DNA of 64,000 nucleotides from Bacteroidia bacterium (GCA_019695215.1 JAIBAK010000002.1:1-64000), one strand, 5' to 3'. Counted from the stretch's first letter, positions 35,025 to 45,428 are shown. Program-made: numbers and translations. Notes: a model not told the origin generated them from the sequence alone.

Positions 35025-35807
35025 ATGAAGCTTCATTATAATTGTTATGGTGACGGATTCCCGCTCATTATTCTGCATGGTTTTTTAGGAACCGCAGACA
35101 ACTGGCATTCCCTTGCCCAGCGTTTTCAGTCTGATTTTAAAGCTATTGCAGTTGACCTTCGTAACCACGGACGTTCGCCTCACAGCGATTACCACAGCAT
35201 TAAACTCATGGCCGATGATTTAATTGAGCTGATGGATGATTTGTTGATTACCAAAGCCGGCTTTATAGGGCATTCGATGGGAGGAAAAGTGCTGATGCAT
35301 TTATGCCTTAACTACGCTGACCGTGTGCTGGCACCTGTGGTAGTTGATATAGCTCCAAGAGCCTACAAGCCCGGACATCAGGACGTATTTGACGCTTTGA
35401 TGGCTGCAAATTTACAAACGGCCCAAACACGTAAAGAAGTGGAAGAAGCCATGATTCCGTATGCCCCGGATTTTGGCATTCGGCAATTTCTGCTCAAAAA
35501 TCTCACCCGTACCCCTCAGGGAAATTTTTCATGGAAAATGAATCTTCCGGTTTTGTACAATCAATATCAGGAAGTGATTGAATCCGTAACAGGTGAGCAC
35601 CCCTTTACCCGAAGGGCTTTATTTATAAAGGGGGAAACCTCGGATTACATTAAACCTGAAGATGAACCAGCAATTGTAAAATTATTCCCTTTGGCCGAGT
35701 TCAAAACCATTGAAGGGGCCGGACATTGGGTGCATGCCGATAAACCTGATTTATTTTACGATGCGGTGATTACATTTCTGCGTCAAAATATCTCTGATAA
35801 ATTGTAA
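35025..35807 (+). CDS. Alpha/beta-hydrolase (YbfF-like esterase family)
   Basis: This 260-residue cytoplasmic hydrolase has the oxyanion HGFLGTADNW region (around 18-27), the DLRNHGRSPHS strand, the nucleophile elbow FIGHSMGGK with S84 and the late histidine in GAGHWVHADKP. These match the YbfF/acyl-CoA esterase-like group, but substrate cannot be named. The barrel protein gene starts nine bases after its stop, so the pair may be one transcript. Confidence 0.85.
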   Translation: MKLHYNCYGDGFPLIILHGFLGTADNWHSLAQRFQSDFKAIAVDLRNHGRSPHSDYHSIKLMADDLIELMDDLLITKAGFIGHSMGGKVLMHLCLNYADRVLAPVVVDIAPRAYKPGHQDVFDALMAANLQTAQTRKEVEEAMIPYAPDFGIRQFLLKNLTRTPQGNFSWKMNLPVLYNQYQEVIESVTGEHPFTRRALFIKGETSDYIKPEDEPAIVKLFPLAEFKTIEGAGHWVHADKPDLFYDAVITFLRQNISDKL

Positions 35808-35816
35808 TATTGAACC

Positions 35817-36446
35817 ATGCAGCGAAAGTACTTTTTCATTCTCCTTCTGTCATTCTGCACACAATTAGTTTGGGCACAACGATACGTTTACCAAAAAATA
35901 ACCCTCAAAAAAGACGGGGTGAGCGGAAGTATCGGGTATTTGGGAGCCGGAGTGAGGTATCACCAGTTTTATCATAAGGATGCCATTAGTGCCTTTGCCG
36001 ATTTTGGATGGAATATAACCGACAAATGGATTATCGGAGCCAGTGCAAATGTGATGACCTCAGCCATTAAACTTCCCTACAATCCTTTTGAACCGGTAAC
36101 CCTGAATCAGAAATGGGAAAACCGTTTCGGGTTAATGAAAATTTCGTATATACCTACTACCTATAAACTAACGCATCTTGTATTAGGTCTCGGTTTGGGC
36201 GGAGCTGAGATAAAAGCAAAAATTGAGGATCCATACACTTATCAGTTTTACAATGCCTCCTATACCTATGTGGCCCTCATTGAACCTTTTATTGAATACG
36301 AATTAAATGTATCGAAACGATTCAGACCCTGTATTGGATTTTCGTATCTGAAGGCAGTATATCAAACCAACAAAGCAAGCTTAATTCCATCCGGGCAAAT
36401 TTCTTCCCCATCGTTTTATATAGCTGCCCGTTTTGGAGAGTTTTAA
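35817..36446 (+). CDS. Outer-membrane beta-barrel-like protein of unknown function
   Basis: This 209-residue protein has a signal peptide ending QLVWAQ. The rest has alternating amphipathic strands with aromatic ends (ISAFADFGWNITDKWIIGAS, LTHLVLGLGLGGAEIK, SFYIAARFGEF). The terminal phenylalanine is typical of outer-membrane barrels. No family name is certain. It follows the hydrolase gene and is convergent with the giant surface protein gene. Confidence 0.65.
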   Translation: MQRKYFFILLLSFCTQLVWAQRYVYQKITLKKDGVSGSIGYLGAGVRYHQFYHKDAISAFADFGWNITDKWIIGASANVMTSAIKLPYNPFEPVTLNQKWENRFGLMKISYIPTTYKLTHLVLGLGLGGAEIKAKIEDPYTYQFYNASYTYVALIEPFIEYELNVSKRFRPCIGFSYLKAVYQTNKASLIPSGQISSPSFYIAARFGEF

Positions 36447-36456
36447 TTGAAAAAGA

Positions 36457-39400
36457 TTACCTGATTACGGTAACTTCACTGTGGTAATACCGGTATTTAC
36501 CATCAAGGCCTTTCGCTTCAATAGTTACTACATACGAACCATCCTGCACAGGTGCTCCTGAATAATTTCCATCCCACACAGGTAAAGGCTGTCCGGCTTC
36601 CCAATACATTTCTTTCATGATAGCTCCCCAGCGGTTGAATATTTTCACTTTCATCCATTTCATTTCTCCGGCCTGAATGATGAACACATCATTTACCCCG
36701 TCATTATTTGGTGAGAAAGCGGTTGGAACATACAGGTCAGAAAAATCAAACACCTTTATGATGGCGGACTCTATTTCATCATAGCATCCGTTGGCTGTAA
36801 ATACTTTTAACTTCACCTTGTATTGCCCCGGCTTTACGTAAACGTATTCCGGTTCTTTGGTAACAGAAGTTCCAAGTGTATCGCCAAAATCCCACAGGTA
36901 TCCGATGATATCATTTCCTGAAGAGGTGTTTTTGAACTTAACCCGCAGTGGCGGTTTCCCCTCGGCAGGTGAAAAGTTTAGTGAGGCAGTTGGTATTTCT
37001 TCTACTTTCACACTCACAGGCTCCGGTAAACTCCAGCATTTTCCATCGAACGAACGAACAAAATACTGAGCCGTACTATCGGGATGAACAATGATGCTGG
37101 AAGTTGTTTGCCCACTACTCCATTTAAAAGAAATTCCTTTCGTTGAGGTAGCCCAAAGTTCTACACTGTCGCGCTGGCAAATGGTTTGGTCTTCTACCGA
37201 GGAAACATCGGGAAGTTGCAACACATTCACCGTGATGGTATCGCTTCCTTCGCATCCAAACTGGTCTTTTACCTCTAACCTGTAAGCAGTAGTAACCACA
37301 GGGGTGGCAAGCGTGGTAGCTGCATTAGGATTTGATAATCCGTTGGCCGGTGTCCACAGGTAGCTAATCAGTCCTCCGGTAGCAGTTAAAGTGGTTGTAT
37401 CGGTGCGACAAATGCTGGTATTTCCGTTAATAACAGGTACAGGACTCACACGCACTTTTACCAAAACACTGTCGGTTTTAGCACACTTATTCATATCAGT
37501 AACCTTTACGTAATACTGCATTTGAGTAAACGGACTCACATTTGGATTGGAGGACTGGCTGTTTGACATGAAGGTAGTTGGCCACCACTGATAGGATTCT
37601 CCGCCTGACGCAAAAAGCCCAATGGTGTGCCCCGGACAGGTGATGGTATCTGGTGTAATCCCTACTATTGGCAGAGGGAAAACAATCACCTTAATACTAT
37701 CTGTATTCACACAATTATTCCCATCGGTTCCGGTAACTTTAAACCACGAGGTTTGCGAGGGGCTTGCTTTGGGGTTAGTCGTGTTCGGATTATCCAAAGC
37801 TGGATGCGGATTCCACACGTAAGAAATGGCCCCTGAAGGGCGCAGGGTCATGATATCGGCAAAACAGATGGAGGTATCTTCACCGGCATTTACCAATGGC
37901 AGCGGATTAACCCTTACCTGAACGGAGGCGGTATCAAAACAACGTCCGTCAGTACCACGCACAATATAAGTTTTAGTAACGGTGGGCTGAATGGCCACAT
38001 TGCCCGTTGTATCGCTGGAAGTAATAAACGCATCGTTTAACCAAAAGTACTTCGAAGCACCGGAAGCTTTGAGTGTAATCACTTCATTCCAGCAAATATC
38101 TGTATCCTGAATAACCTGCACGGGCGGAAGGCTGAACACGGTAATTTTTACATTTTCGCTTTTCTTACATCCCTTAGCCGATACCATATCTAATGTATAG
38201 GTAACGGTAGAATCGGGGTAAACCAAAGGAATGCCCGAAGTACGGTTAAGAATATGGTAATCGGGACTCCAGTTCCATGAGGCGGCATTTGATGAAAAAT
38301 TTATCGTCAGACTATCCCGCTGGCAAATGGATGAATCATGAATATTTTGTGCAACCGGCAGCGGATTTACTTTTATCGGAATGCGTAACGTATCGGCACA
38401 ATAGGCATTATAGGCCGCCAACTTATAAATGGTATCTGTTTGCGGAAATACGTGAATGAAGCTACCCGTATCATAATCTATTTTGTAATTAGGAAACCAG
38501 TTAATCCCTATTGCATTAACCGTATTCACCATAAAGGACAGAGAATCATTTATGCACAACTCCCCTGCGGATGAAAACGTAGGGTTTGGTCTGTTTACCA
38601 CATTCAACACCAATGTATCTATACCAAGGCAATTCCCCGGATTATAGGTGTACATAAGAATGGTTGTGGTGGAGGCTGCTTTGAGGTACGGACTTTTTGT
38701 ATTTGGAGTAGCTGAAATACTAAGTGGCTGCCACTCGAAGAAAAATCCACCCGATCCGGTCACCTTAATACTATCATTTTTACATATGGTCACATCCGGC
38801 CCGGCTTTAGCTGTGGGAAATGTAGAAATCCAAAACTGTTTATTATTTGGGTAGCCAATTACTCCCGGACTTGACGCGACTACCCTGACTCTGTACCCGG
38901 AACCCATGAGCATAACTGAAGGCAATTTGACTCGAAACTGACCGGACTGGTTGGTAGCTTTAGTTCCCAGCGAAACAGGTGAGTTAAACTCTCCGTTACT
39001 GTCGGACAATTCTAGTGTGAAAACATTACCTGCATTAAATACTCCATATTTAGTATAGTTCACTACCATACTATCGCCAACACAATAGGCTTCTTTATCT
39101 ATATTATTGATGTAAATAACCTGATCATTCCGTACCCTTGCCACAATTTCTCCGTAGTAAAAATAATAGCCGGGAGAGCCGGTATAGGCATATCCTCCGC
39201 TTAAGGTATCAACTGCATTGGTATCATTATTAAAGTAGAATGCCAGAGGCCAGTCATAAGAAGGATTTTTCCAGATATAAGAGTTCAATGAAAAATAAAC
39301 ATTCCCAAAATTATCCAGACCAATTCCGTTCACGTTATCATTGCATCCCCAATATCCTTTGGTACGTATATTCCATCCTTCAGTTCCGTCAGCTTTTATT

Positions 39401-40788
39401 TTAGCCAGAAAACCCGCACGTTTATAACCGGCCCAGTTCCACCAGGTATTATATGGATAATGCCTGATATGGCTAATATTTACCACCGACCCCGGTTTCG
39501 TGTCATCCACTAAATTTCCCGAGACATACACATTACCTATTCCATCTACTTCTATATCCGAAGCCCAGTCTCCCCCGTCATTCCCGCCCGACCAGCAATA
39601 GGTGCCCACCGTTGAACCTAATTCATCACTCCCAATCCGGTTGGCCCAAACATAACTTCCGGTCTGATTCAGTTTTACAATAAATATATCATTATAATTG
39701 GCACAAAAAGGAACAAAAGTAGTGCTGCCAAAAGTGGTAGTAGTGTTATATACTCCGGTAGTAAGCGAATTCCCGTAAATATCGTTGGTAACAGCCAGCA
39801 CATAGGTACCCATTTTGGTTGCCCATACCGGATTTCCCAACTGATTAAACTTGTATAACGCCCCGTAAGGAGTAGTTCCGGTAACGCTTACCCTTCCCGC
39901 ACCTATACCAAAACTGGCATCGGCTTTCAGGTTCATGGATACGTAAAGATTTCCTGAATTATCAGTTGAAATATCCGAAGGGTAATCATCTGCGGTTCCA
40001 CCGCCTGATTTCATCCAGATAGGAAGGCCATTAGCATCAATTTTAGCAAGAAAAATATCGCGTCCTCCATTGAAGGCAGGAGTACTTGCCGAAAATGAAC
40101 TGGACACTTTAATAAATCCCTGACCACTGCCTGCCACAAATACATTTCCGTAACGGTCGGTCTTTACTGCAGCCACACACTCATCCGAAAGCCCGGTAAG
40201 TTTATGCACCCACTCATATTGCCCCTGTGGATTTATTTTAGCCACAAATCCATCCTGACCAGTAGGGTAAATTGGAATGGTGCCAAACCAAACCGGAACC
40301 GCATTGGTTCCGTTTATAGCTCCTCCGAAATAACAATTTCCCTTGTCGTCAACAGTAATGGCATTGGCCACATCCATTGCAGGACCACCACCCGAAACGG
40401 CCCAGATAACCTGACCGGACGAATCATACTTTGCTACAAAAAAATCCTGACAGGCATAAGAACTGGCATAACCACATAAATTACATGTAGTAGAATTTGT
40501 TGAGGTGAGAACTTTATTTCCTATGCGTATAGTTGAATTAAAACTTCCGATAACATACGTATTTCCATCAGCATCCACGGTTGAGTTTCGTTTACCCGAA
40601 TTACCCCACCAGGTACCGGTTGCCTGCTGCACTCCGTTACAATTATTACAGTTTGAACCCCACCAGTAACTATATCCTACCGCTGCTGAATCAATGGCAC
40701 GTCTTGACCAGATATACTCCTGCGCAACACCCGGAAGTACAGTACCCAGAAATACCCAAATGAATATGAAAAATTTCGCCTTTGTCAT
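36457..40788 (-). CDS. Large surface protein with SBBP-like repeats, Ig-like modules, PKD and type B T9SS sorting domain
   Basis: This 1443-residue protein has a signal peptide (ending GVAQ). The N-terminal part (to about residue 550) repeats units like DGNTYVIGSF, DDKGNCYFGGA, DRYGNVFVAGS and DNSGNLYVS, a beta-propeller-type SBBP array. About seven or eight modules of about 85 residues follow, most carrying a cysteine in an ICxxD-type motif and a second one later (e.g. ICKNDS, ICQRDS, ICWNEV, ICFADI, ICRTDT). Then come a PKD domain (LWDFGDT) and a C-terminal CHU_C/gliding-type domain (VPTAFSPNNDGVND, IFNRWGA) within the last 94 residues. It should be secreted by the type IX system. The role is probably adhesion or surface structure. 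Confidence 0.9.
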   Translation of the reverse strand: MTKAKFFIFIWVFLGTVLPGVAQEYIWSRRAIDSAAVGYSYWWGSNCNNCNGVQQATGTWWGNSGKRNSTVDADGNTYVIGSFNSTIRIGNKVLTSTNSTTCNLCGYASSYACQDFFVAKYDSSGQVIWAVSGGGPAMDVANAITVDDKGNCYFGGAINGTNAVPVWFGTIPIYPTGQDGFVAKINPQGQYEWVHKLTGLSDECVAAVKTDRYGNVFVAGSGQGFIKVSSSFSASTPAFNGGRDIFLAKIDANGLPIWMKSGGGTADDYPSDISTDNSGNLYVSMNLKADASFGIGAGRVSVTGTTPYGALYKFNQLGNPVWATKMGTYVLAVTNDIYGNSLTTGVYNTTTTFGSTTFVPFCANYNDIFIVKLNQTGSYVWANRIGSDELGSTVGTYCWSGGNDGGDWASDIEVDGIGNVYVSGNLVDDTKPGSVVNISHIRHYPYNTWWNWAGYKRAGFLAKIKADGTEGWNIRTKGYWGCNDNVNGIGLDNFGNVYFSLNSYIWKNPSYDWPLAFYFNNDTNAVDTLSGGYAYTGSPGYYFYYGEIVARVRNDQVIYINNIDKEAYCVGDSMVVNYTKYGVFNAGNVFTLELSDSNGEFNSPVSLGTKATNQSGQFRVKLPSVMLMGSGYRVRVVASSPGVIGYPNNKQFWISTFPTAKAGPDVTICKNDSIKVTGSGGFFFEWQPLSISATPNTKSPYLKAASTTTILMYTYNPGNCLGIDTLVLNVVNRPNPTFSSAGELCINDSLSFMVNTVNAIGINWFPNYKIDYDTGSFIHVFPQTDTIYKLAAYNAYCADTLRIPIKVNPLPVAQNIHDSSICQRDSLTINFSSNAASWNWSPDYHILNRTSGIPLVYPDSTVTYTLDMVSAKGCKKSENVKITVFSLPPVQVIQDTDICWNEVITLKASGASKYFWLNDAFITSSDTTGNVAIQPTVTKTYIVRGTDGRCFDTASVQVRVNPLPLVNAGEDTSICFADIMTLRPSGAISYVWNPHPALDNPNTTNPKASPSQTSWFKVTGTDGNNCVNTDSIKVIVFPLPIVGITPDTITCPGHTIGLFASGGESYQWWPTTFMSNSQSSNPNVSPFTQMQYYVKVTDMNKCAKTDSVLVKVRVSPVPVINGNTSICRTDTTTLTATGGLISYLWTPANGLSNPNAATTLATPVVTTAYRLEVKDQFGCEGSDTITVNVLQLPDVSSVEDQTICQRDSVELWATSTKGISFKWSSGQTTSSIIVHPDSTAQYFVRSFDGKCWSLPEPVSVKVEEIPTASLNFSPAEGKPPLRVKFKNTSSGNDIIGYLWDFGDTLGTSVTKEPEYVYVKPGQYKVKLKVFTANGCYDEIESAIIKVFDFSDLYVPTAFSPNNDGVNDVFIIQAGEMKWMKVKIFNRWGAIMKEMYWEAGQPLPVWDGNYSGAPVQDGSYVVTIEAKGLDGKYRYYHSEVTVIR

Positions 40789-40810
40789 AAAGCGTAACGA
40801 AGGTAATATA

Positions 40811-40846
40811 AGTCATTGAGAAAAACCAAGATTTTTCTCAATGACT
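40811..40846 (-). terminator. Long perfect hairpin after the M23 peptidase gene region
   Basis: AGTCATTGAGAAAAA pairs with TTTTTCTCAATGACT around a short CCAAGA loop, a 14-15 bp stem. It lies between the M23 gene stop (40855) and the giant gene start (40788) and should terminate the former. Confidence 0.75.
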
Positions 40847-40854
40847 TCTGTTTA

Positions 40855-41847
40855 TTAGCGAACCCTTATTTTTCGGCCCGCACGAAGCATCGTGGTTCGC
40901 TTAATATGATTAAGCTGGCATAACCTGTTTACCGAGGTTCCGTATCGGTAGGCAATATGAGCCAGAGTATCGCCTTTTCGCACCAAATGGTATTTGCTGT
41001 ACCTTGAAGCCGTTTGCACTTTTGCCACGGCTGTTTTGTGTGCAAAAAACGATTTATCAATAAAAACGGTGTCCTGAAAGAGCCGGCTTTCGGGAAAACA
41101 TATTAAACGGGAAGGGTCAATTTTTTCCCCCTTAAACCGTACTTCAAAATGCAGGTGGCTTCCTGTGGAATGTCCGGTACTTCCCCCTAATCCTATAATA
41201 TCCCCTGCCCTTACCGTTTGACCGGTGGCAACCAGCAACTTGGAAAAATGTGCATACAGTGTTTCAAACCCGTTGTAATGGCGAATAAGCACCACATATC
41301 CGTAATCGGTGCTGAGTTTTGAAACGCGCACCACCCCATCGAAAGCAGCATACACGGGATCACCGGTGTACAAACGGACATCTACCCCATAATGAAATTT
41401 GAGCCTGCGCCCCCATCGCCTGAATCCGAAACCGGAAGTGATTTCTCCTTTGCAGGGAGGGAAAAAATAACAATCATCGTCATCCTGCAGGGCAATCGGA
41501 ACCGACACATCCATATTGGTTAAATCTTCCTTGTAGGGATTGATAACAATGGTATCCCATATGGAATAATATTGCAATGCCGGAATAATGCTGGAATCAA
41601 AAGTAAAACCCAGTTTTAAATCTTTTTGGTAAAGCGAATCGAGGTAGGAAGCCAGCCTTTCGTCAAAGTCCAAATCTTCCTCCAGCATTTCAAGATTATC
41701 TTCGGCAACAAACTCTACCGAATCCACCTCCTCAATATCTACCGAGTCGGGCAATACTTCCTCATCACCTTCTACTTGAGCTGCTGAAAAAAGCGGCAAA
41801 AAGGCAAAACAAACAATAACTAAAAAGTGATTAAACCTCAACCTCAT
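40855..41847 (-). CDS. M23 peptidoglycan endopeptidase with C-terminal LysM
   Basis: This 330-residue envelope protein has a signal peptide ending SAAQ and an acidic stretch (residues 25-65). The M23 domain shows FHYGVDVRLYTGDPVYAAFD for the first zinc ligands and SHLHFEVR for the last, so it should be active. The C-terminus (about 285-330) is a LysM motif (HLVRKGDTLAHIAYRYG). It probably cuts peptide cross-links in the wall. It lies 23 bases after ribF's stop side on the same strand, just past the ribF operon. Confidence 0.9.
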   Translation of the reverse strand: MRLRFNHFLVIVCFAFLPLFSAAQVEGDEEVLPDSVDIEEVDSVEFVAEDNLEMLEEDLDFDERLASYLDSLYQKDLKLGFTFDSSIIPALQYYSIWDTIVINPYKEDLTNMDVSVPIALQDDDDCYFFPPCKGEITSGFGFRRWGRRLKFHYGVDVRLYTGDPVYAAFDGVVRVSKLSTDYGYVVLIRHYNGFETLYAHFSKLLVATGQTVRAGDIIGLGGSTGHSTGSHLHFEVRFKGEKIDPSRLICFPESRLFQDTVFIDKSFFAHKTAVAKVQTASRYSKYHLVRKGDTLAHIAYRYGTSVNRLCQLNHIKRTTMLRAGRKIRVR

Positions 41848-41869
41848 CTACTCGTTGGAATTAAAACAC

Positions 41870-42799
41870 TCAGGCCAATAATCTGAGCGCTTCAAATTTA
41901 TCCTTTTCGAGTTGTTTTTTCAGGTCGTCCATGGTAGGAAACTTAATTTCGTTCCTTATTTTTTCAACAAAGTTTATATTGATAACCCTTCCGTAGAGGT
42001 CTTTTTTAGAATCAATTAAATGGACTTCAATAGTCACGTCTCCCGAGCCGCCTACAGTAGGTCGTTTCCCAATATTGAGCATGCCATTAAATTTCTCTCC
42101 CAGCACATCAACCTTCACGGCATACACCCCTTCTCCGGGAACTAATTTATACTTTTCGAGCACATAGATATTGGCCGTTGGGAACTCAATGGTTCGCCCC
42201 ACCTTATTGCCATGTTTTACCACTCCTTTAAGCTGGTAATCATAGCCCAATAATCGTTTAGCCAACCCAACATCCCCGCTAAGCAATGCGTTGCGGATTT
42301 TGGTAGAACTCACCGTTACCCCATCAATAATGACGGGATTGGTTTCTGAAACCGAAAATCCGTAGGTTGGAGATAAATTTTGTAAATCTTTAAACGTTCC
42401 TTCTCTGTTTTTGGCAAAGCGGTGATCGTGACCCACCACTATATGTTTAGCTCCTATTCTGTTTACCAAAACCTCCTTTACAAATTCTTCGGTAGTATAT
42501 CTCGAAAACGGAATGGTAAAAGGTTCTACAATCAAATGGTCTAATCCGTATTTATCAAATTGCTCCACCTTTTCTTCATAAATCTGGAGCAGTTTAAAAT
42601 CTTCATTGTCGGGATAAAGCACCATGCGCGGATGCGGGAAGAAAGTGAGCATCACTGTGGGACCGCCTGTTTTGGCTGCCACCTGCTTCATTTGTTTAAT
42701 AATTTCCTGATGACCTACATGCACTCCGTCAAATGTGCCCTGCGATACAACGGCATTCTCGAGTTTTGCAAAATCATTCAGGCTTCTATACAGCTTCAT
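41870..42799 (-). CDS. ribF: Bifunctional riboflavin kinase/FAD synthetase
   Basis: RibF makes FMN from riboflavin and then FAD. The 309-residue chain has the N-terminal FAD synthetase domain (SQGTFDGVHVGHQEIIK, VGHDHRFAKNREG, VSSTKIRNALLSGD) and the C-terminal riboflavin kinase domain (VKHGNKVGRTIEFPTANI). It overlaps the truB end by 14 bases, so the two are coupled. The operon continues uppP-DUF3098-ftsX upstream. Confidence 0.95.
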   Translation of the reverse strand: MKLYRSLNDFAKLENAVVSQGTFDGVHVGHQEIIKQMKQVAAKTGGPTVMLTFFPHPRMVLYPDNEDFKLLQIYEEKVEQFDKYGLDHLIVEPFTIPFSRYTTEEFVKEVLVNRIGAKHIVVGHDHRFAKNREGTFKDLQNLSPTYGFSVSETNPVIIDGVTVSSTKIRNALLSGDVGLAKRLLGYDYQLKGVVKHGNKVGRTIEFPTANIYVLEKYKLVPGEGVYAVKVDVLGEKFNGMLNIGKRPTVGGSGDVTIEVHLIDSKKDLYGRVININFVEKIRNEIKFPTMDDLKKQLEKDKFEALRLLA

Positions 42800-43478
42800 T
42801 AGTTTTTTCTGATTCCGGTAACAAATCTATTAAATTTTTAACAGCAACCGCATTTTCCAGCAAATAGTTTCCTATTCGGGTGCGGGTAAGCGAAAATAAA
42901 TATCCCCCCGATTCCAGTTTTTTGCCAAAATCAAAAGCAATACTCCGAATATAAGTTCCTTTACTGCAAACTATTCTGAAATCAACCTGGGGCAAATCAA
43001 TGCGTGTAATTTCAAATTCCTTAATTAATACCGGTTTGGCTTTCAACTCAAATTCTTTACCCGAGCGTGACATGGCATATCCACGCTGGCCTTCCACTTT
43101 TACGGCTGAATATTTAGGAGGAACCTGCATTTGCTCGCCCACAAATGCGCTGGCAGTTTGTTTCACCATTTCCCCTGTGATATGTTCCCAGGGAAATAAT
43201 TGATCGGGCTCCATTTCTTTATCATAAGTGGGTGTGGTAGCTCCCAGCATAATGGTTCCGGTGTATTCTTTTTCCTGCGCCTGTATCTGTTCAATCTGTT
43301 TGGTAGCTTTTCCGGTACAAATAATAAGCAAACCTGTAGCCAGCGGGTCTAAAGTGCCGGCATGGCCCACTCTTTTGGCTTTGGTAATCCCTTTCACTCT
43401 TCTCACTACTTTGGTCGAGGTCCACTGGTAGGGTTTATCTACGGGAATAATTTGTCCTTCGTTAAAATCTATTCCCAT
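42786..43478 (-). CDS. truB: tRNA pseudouridine-55 synthase
   Basis: TruB converts U55 of tRNA to pseudouridine. The 230-residue chain shows the family start VDKPYQWTSTKVVRRV and the catalytic motif GHAGTLDPLATGLL with its aspartate, then SKGTYIRSIA. The C-terminal PUA domain is missing, as in the short form common in this phylum. It lies two bases after uppP and overlaps ribF. Confidence 0.95.
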   Translation of the reverse strand: MGIDFNEGQIIPVDKPYQWTSTKVVRRVKGITKAKRVGHAGTLDPLATGLLIICTGKATKQIEQIQAQEKEYTGTIMLGATTPTYDKEMEPDQLFPWEHITGEMVKQTASAFVGEQMQVPPKYSAVKVEGQRGYAMSRSGKEFELKAKPVLIKEFEITRIDLPQVDFRIVCSKGTYIRSIAFDFGKKLESGGYLFSLTRTRIGNYLLENAVAVKNLIDLLPESEKTNEAV

Positions 43479-43480
43479 AC

Positions 43481-44284
43481 TCAGAACATTTCTAATTGCT
43501 GACCGCTGAACAACAGAATAAGCAACAGGGCACCGGCAATAATGCGGTAATATCCGAACACTTTAAATCCGTATTTAGTGAGGTACGTAATAAATGCCTT
43601 TATCGCTATCATGGCTACCACAAAGGCCACTACATTGCCCAGTATTAAAGTACTCAGATTATCGGTATTTAATAAATGTGGCTGTTCTTTATAAATATCG
43701 TAAATGCTTTTGACAGTTGCCGCAAACATGGTAGGAACAGCCAGAAAAAAAGAAAATTCGGCAGCCGTTTTCCGATTAAGTTTTTGAGATAATCCTCCGA
43801 TAATGGTAGCCGCTGACCGGGAAACTCCGGGTATCATGGATATAGCCTGAATAAGACCAATCATAAAACCTTTTTTATAAGTAATCTCCGACTCCGTATC
43901 GCTTATGTCTTCATTTTTTTCAAACCATTTGTCTACAAACAGCAGTACAATTCCGCCAAGCAACAGCGCAACAGCTACTACCCATACATTTTCCAGCATC
44001 ATATCAATTTTACTTTTGAGCAGCAACCCGATGATAGCTGTGGGAATAAAAGCGGCCACCAATTTTAAGTAGAAATTAACTGAGCGGAAAAAATGTTTGA
44101 AGTATAAAACCACTACCGAGAGAATGGCACCGAACTGAATAGCTACCGTGTACATTTTTACGTAATCGTCACCGGCAATGCCCATAAAATGCGAGGCAAT
44201 AATCATGTGCCCGGTGGAAGAAACCGGCAAAAACTCGGTGAGTCCTTCAATAACGGCTAACAGGATACTCTGGACAATATCCAT
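43481..44284 (-). CDS. uppP: Undecaprenyl-diphosphatase (BacA type)
   Basis: This inner-membrane enzyme recycles the lipid carrier for peptidoglycan by removing a phosphate from undecaprenyl diphosphate. The 267-residue chain has about eight transmembrane segments and the conserved motifs [14 protein letters not shown] and [11 protein letters not shown]. It also confers bacitracin tolerance in other species. It sits between DUF3098 and truB, with two to three bases on each side, so the genes are co-transcribed. Confidence 0.95.
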   Translation of the reverse strand: MDIVQSILLAVIEGLTEFLPVSSTGHMIIASHFMGIAGDDYVKMYTVAIQFGAILSVVVLYFKHFFRSVNFYLKLVAAFIPTAIIGLLLKSKIDMMLENVWVVAVALLLGGIVLLFVDKWFEKNEDISDTESEITYKKGFMIGLIQAISMIPGVSRSAATIIGGLSQKLNRKTAAEFSFFLAVPTMFAATVKSIYDIYKEQPHLLNTDNLSTLILGNVVAFVVAMIAIKAFITYLTKYGFKVFGYYRIIAGALLLILLFSGQQLEMF

Positions 44285-44286
44285 CT

Positions 44287-44544
44287 TTAGTCTTTAGGTT
44301 TTTTCATAATGGCAAATATGCCCACCACAAACCCTATAACGATTACAATCGGAGCCACCGTTAATTTAGTTGTGCTGAAAATATCTTCTTTACCTGCCAT
44401 AAGGTAAAACCCTAAAAATATAATTACAACGCTGGCAATGGTAAGCTGATAGTTTTGCTTGTTGAAAGCAAAAGCCTGATCCTGCTTTTTTCCCTGAGAT
44501 GCCGAAGATTTATCGGGCGTTGTTTGTTTTGTTTTTGTTGACAT
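44287..44544 (-). CDS. DUF3098 membrane protein
   Basis: This 85-residue protein has a charged, Lys/Gln-rich N-terminus (residues 1-30) and two transmembrane helices (about 34-51 and 60-78). It matches DUF3098, encoded between ftsX and uppP in many Bacteroidota. The ATG at 44544 is preferred over 44553. Its constant place after ftsX hints at a cell envelope or division role, which is not demonstrated. Confidence 0.85.
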   Translation of the reverse strand: MSTKTKQTTPDKSSASQGKKQDQAFAFNKQNYQLTIASVVIIFLGFYLMAGKEDIFSTTKLTVAPIVIVIGFVVGIFAIMKKPKD

Positions 44545-44555
44545 AAGCTGCAAGT

Positions 44556-45428
44556 TTAATACAAATCATCGAGTTTTAAACGAAGATATCGTTTTGTTGC
44601 TATCAGGCTGCTTAGCATGGATATAATTACACCTATGGATAAAATCCCTGCAAAGAGTAATGCAAACTGCGAATAATCGTAAAAAGCGATGATTCCCTGA
44701 TACTTTTGAGTTAATCCATAAAGCACGCTGCCCAACAGCAACGCAGCTATTAACGCTCCGTATACCCCGTGAAGTATAGAGCGAAGCATAAACGGACGAA
44801 TTATAAACCATTGGGTAGCGCCTACCAATTGCATGCTTTTAATTAAAAACCTGCGGGCGTATAAGTTGAGCCGGATGGTATTGTTGATAAGGGTAATGGA
44901 AATGACAAAAAAAACTCCGCTGATGATGAGAATGATAAGCGAAATTTTATTCAGGTTATCATTAACCCTTGTTATTTGATCCCGGCTATAGGTTACATCG
45001 TCAACCCCGGCTTTTTGTTTTAATATTTTTTCAATCTCGGCTGCTTTTTCCTGATTGGCAAAATCCGATTTAAGATATACCTCGAGCGAAGGCAGCAACG
45101 GATTATGGCCAATAAAGCCTACAAAATCATGGCCCACTTCGGCAGTGAATTGTTTGGCGGCTTCATCGGCACTGATGTAAGTTACCTTTTTGGCCCACAA
45201 TTCCATTTCAAGGCTTTTTTGCAAACGGATAATCTCAGCCTCGGGCATATCCGATTTCATAAATACTTCAAGCTTGAATTTCTCCTTTACATAATCCGAC
45301 AATTTATTGCCCGAAATGATGATGATGCCGAAAATGCCCAGCATACATAACACTAATGATACGCTGATAATGGAGGGCAGGTAGGAAGGCCTGCGCCTGT
45401 AGCTGTATTGTCCTTCTTGCTGACTCAA
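44556..45428 (-). CDS. ftsX: Cell division protein FtsX (ABC permease family)
   Basis: FtsX forms with FtsE a complex that controls wall hydrolases at division. The protein has four transmembrane segments, the first just after the start (LPSIISVSLVLCMLGIFGII), a large extracellular domain with KLEVFMKSDM, and three near the C-terminus. The open frame continues to 45575 but that part lies over a hairpin element and does not look coding; the TTG at 45428 gives 290 residues and starts right before the conserved part. No ftsE is in the window. A weak -7 box (TATTTTCG) lies about 30 bases upstream. Confidence 0.85.
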   Translation of the reverse strand: MSQQEGQYSYRRRPSYLPSIISVSLVLCMLGIFGIIIISGNKLSDYVKEKFKLEVFMKSDMPEAEIIRLQKSLEMELWAKKVTYISADEAAKQFTAEVGHDFVGFIGHNPLLPSLEVYLKSDFANQEKAAEIEKILKQKAGVDDVTYSRDQITRVNDNLNKISLIILIISGVFFVISITLINNTIRLNLYARRFLIKSMQLVGATQWFIIRPFMLRSILHGVYGALIAALLLGSVLYGLTQKYQGIIAFYDYSQFALLFAGILSIGVIISMLSSLIATKRYLRLKLDDLY

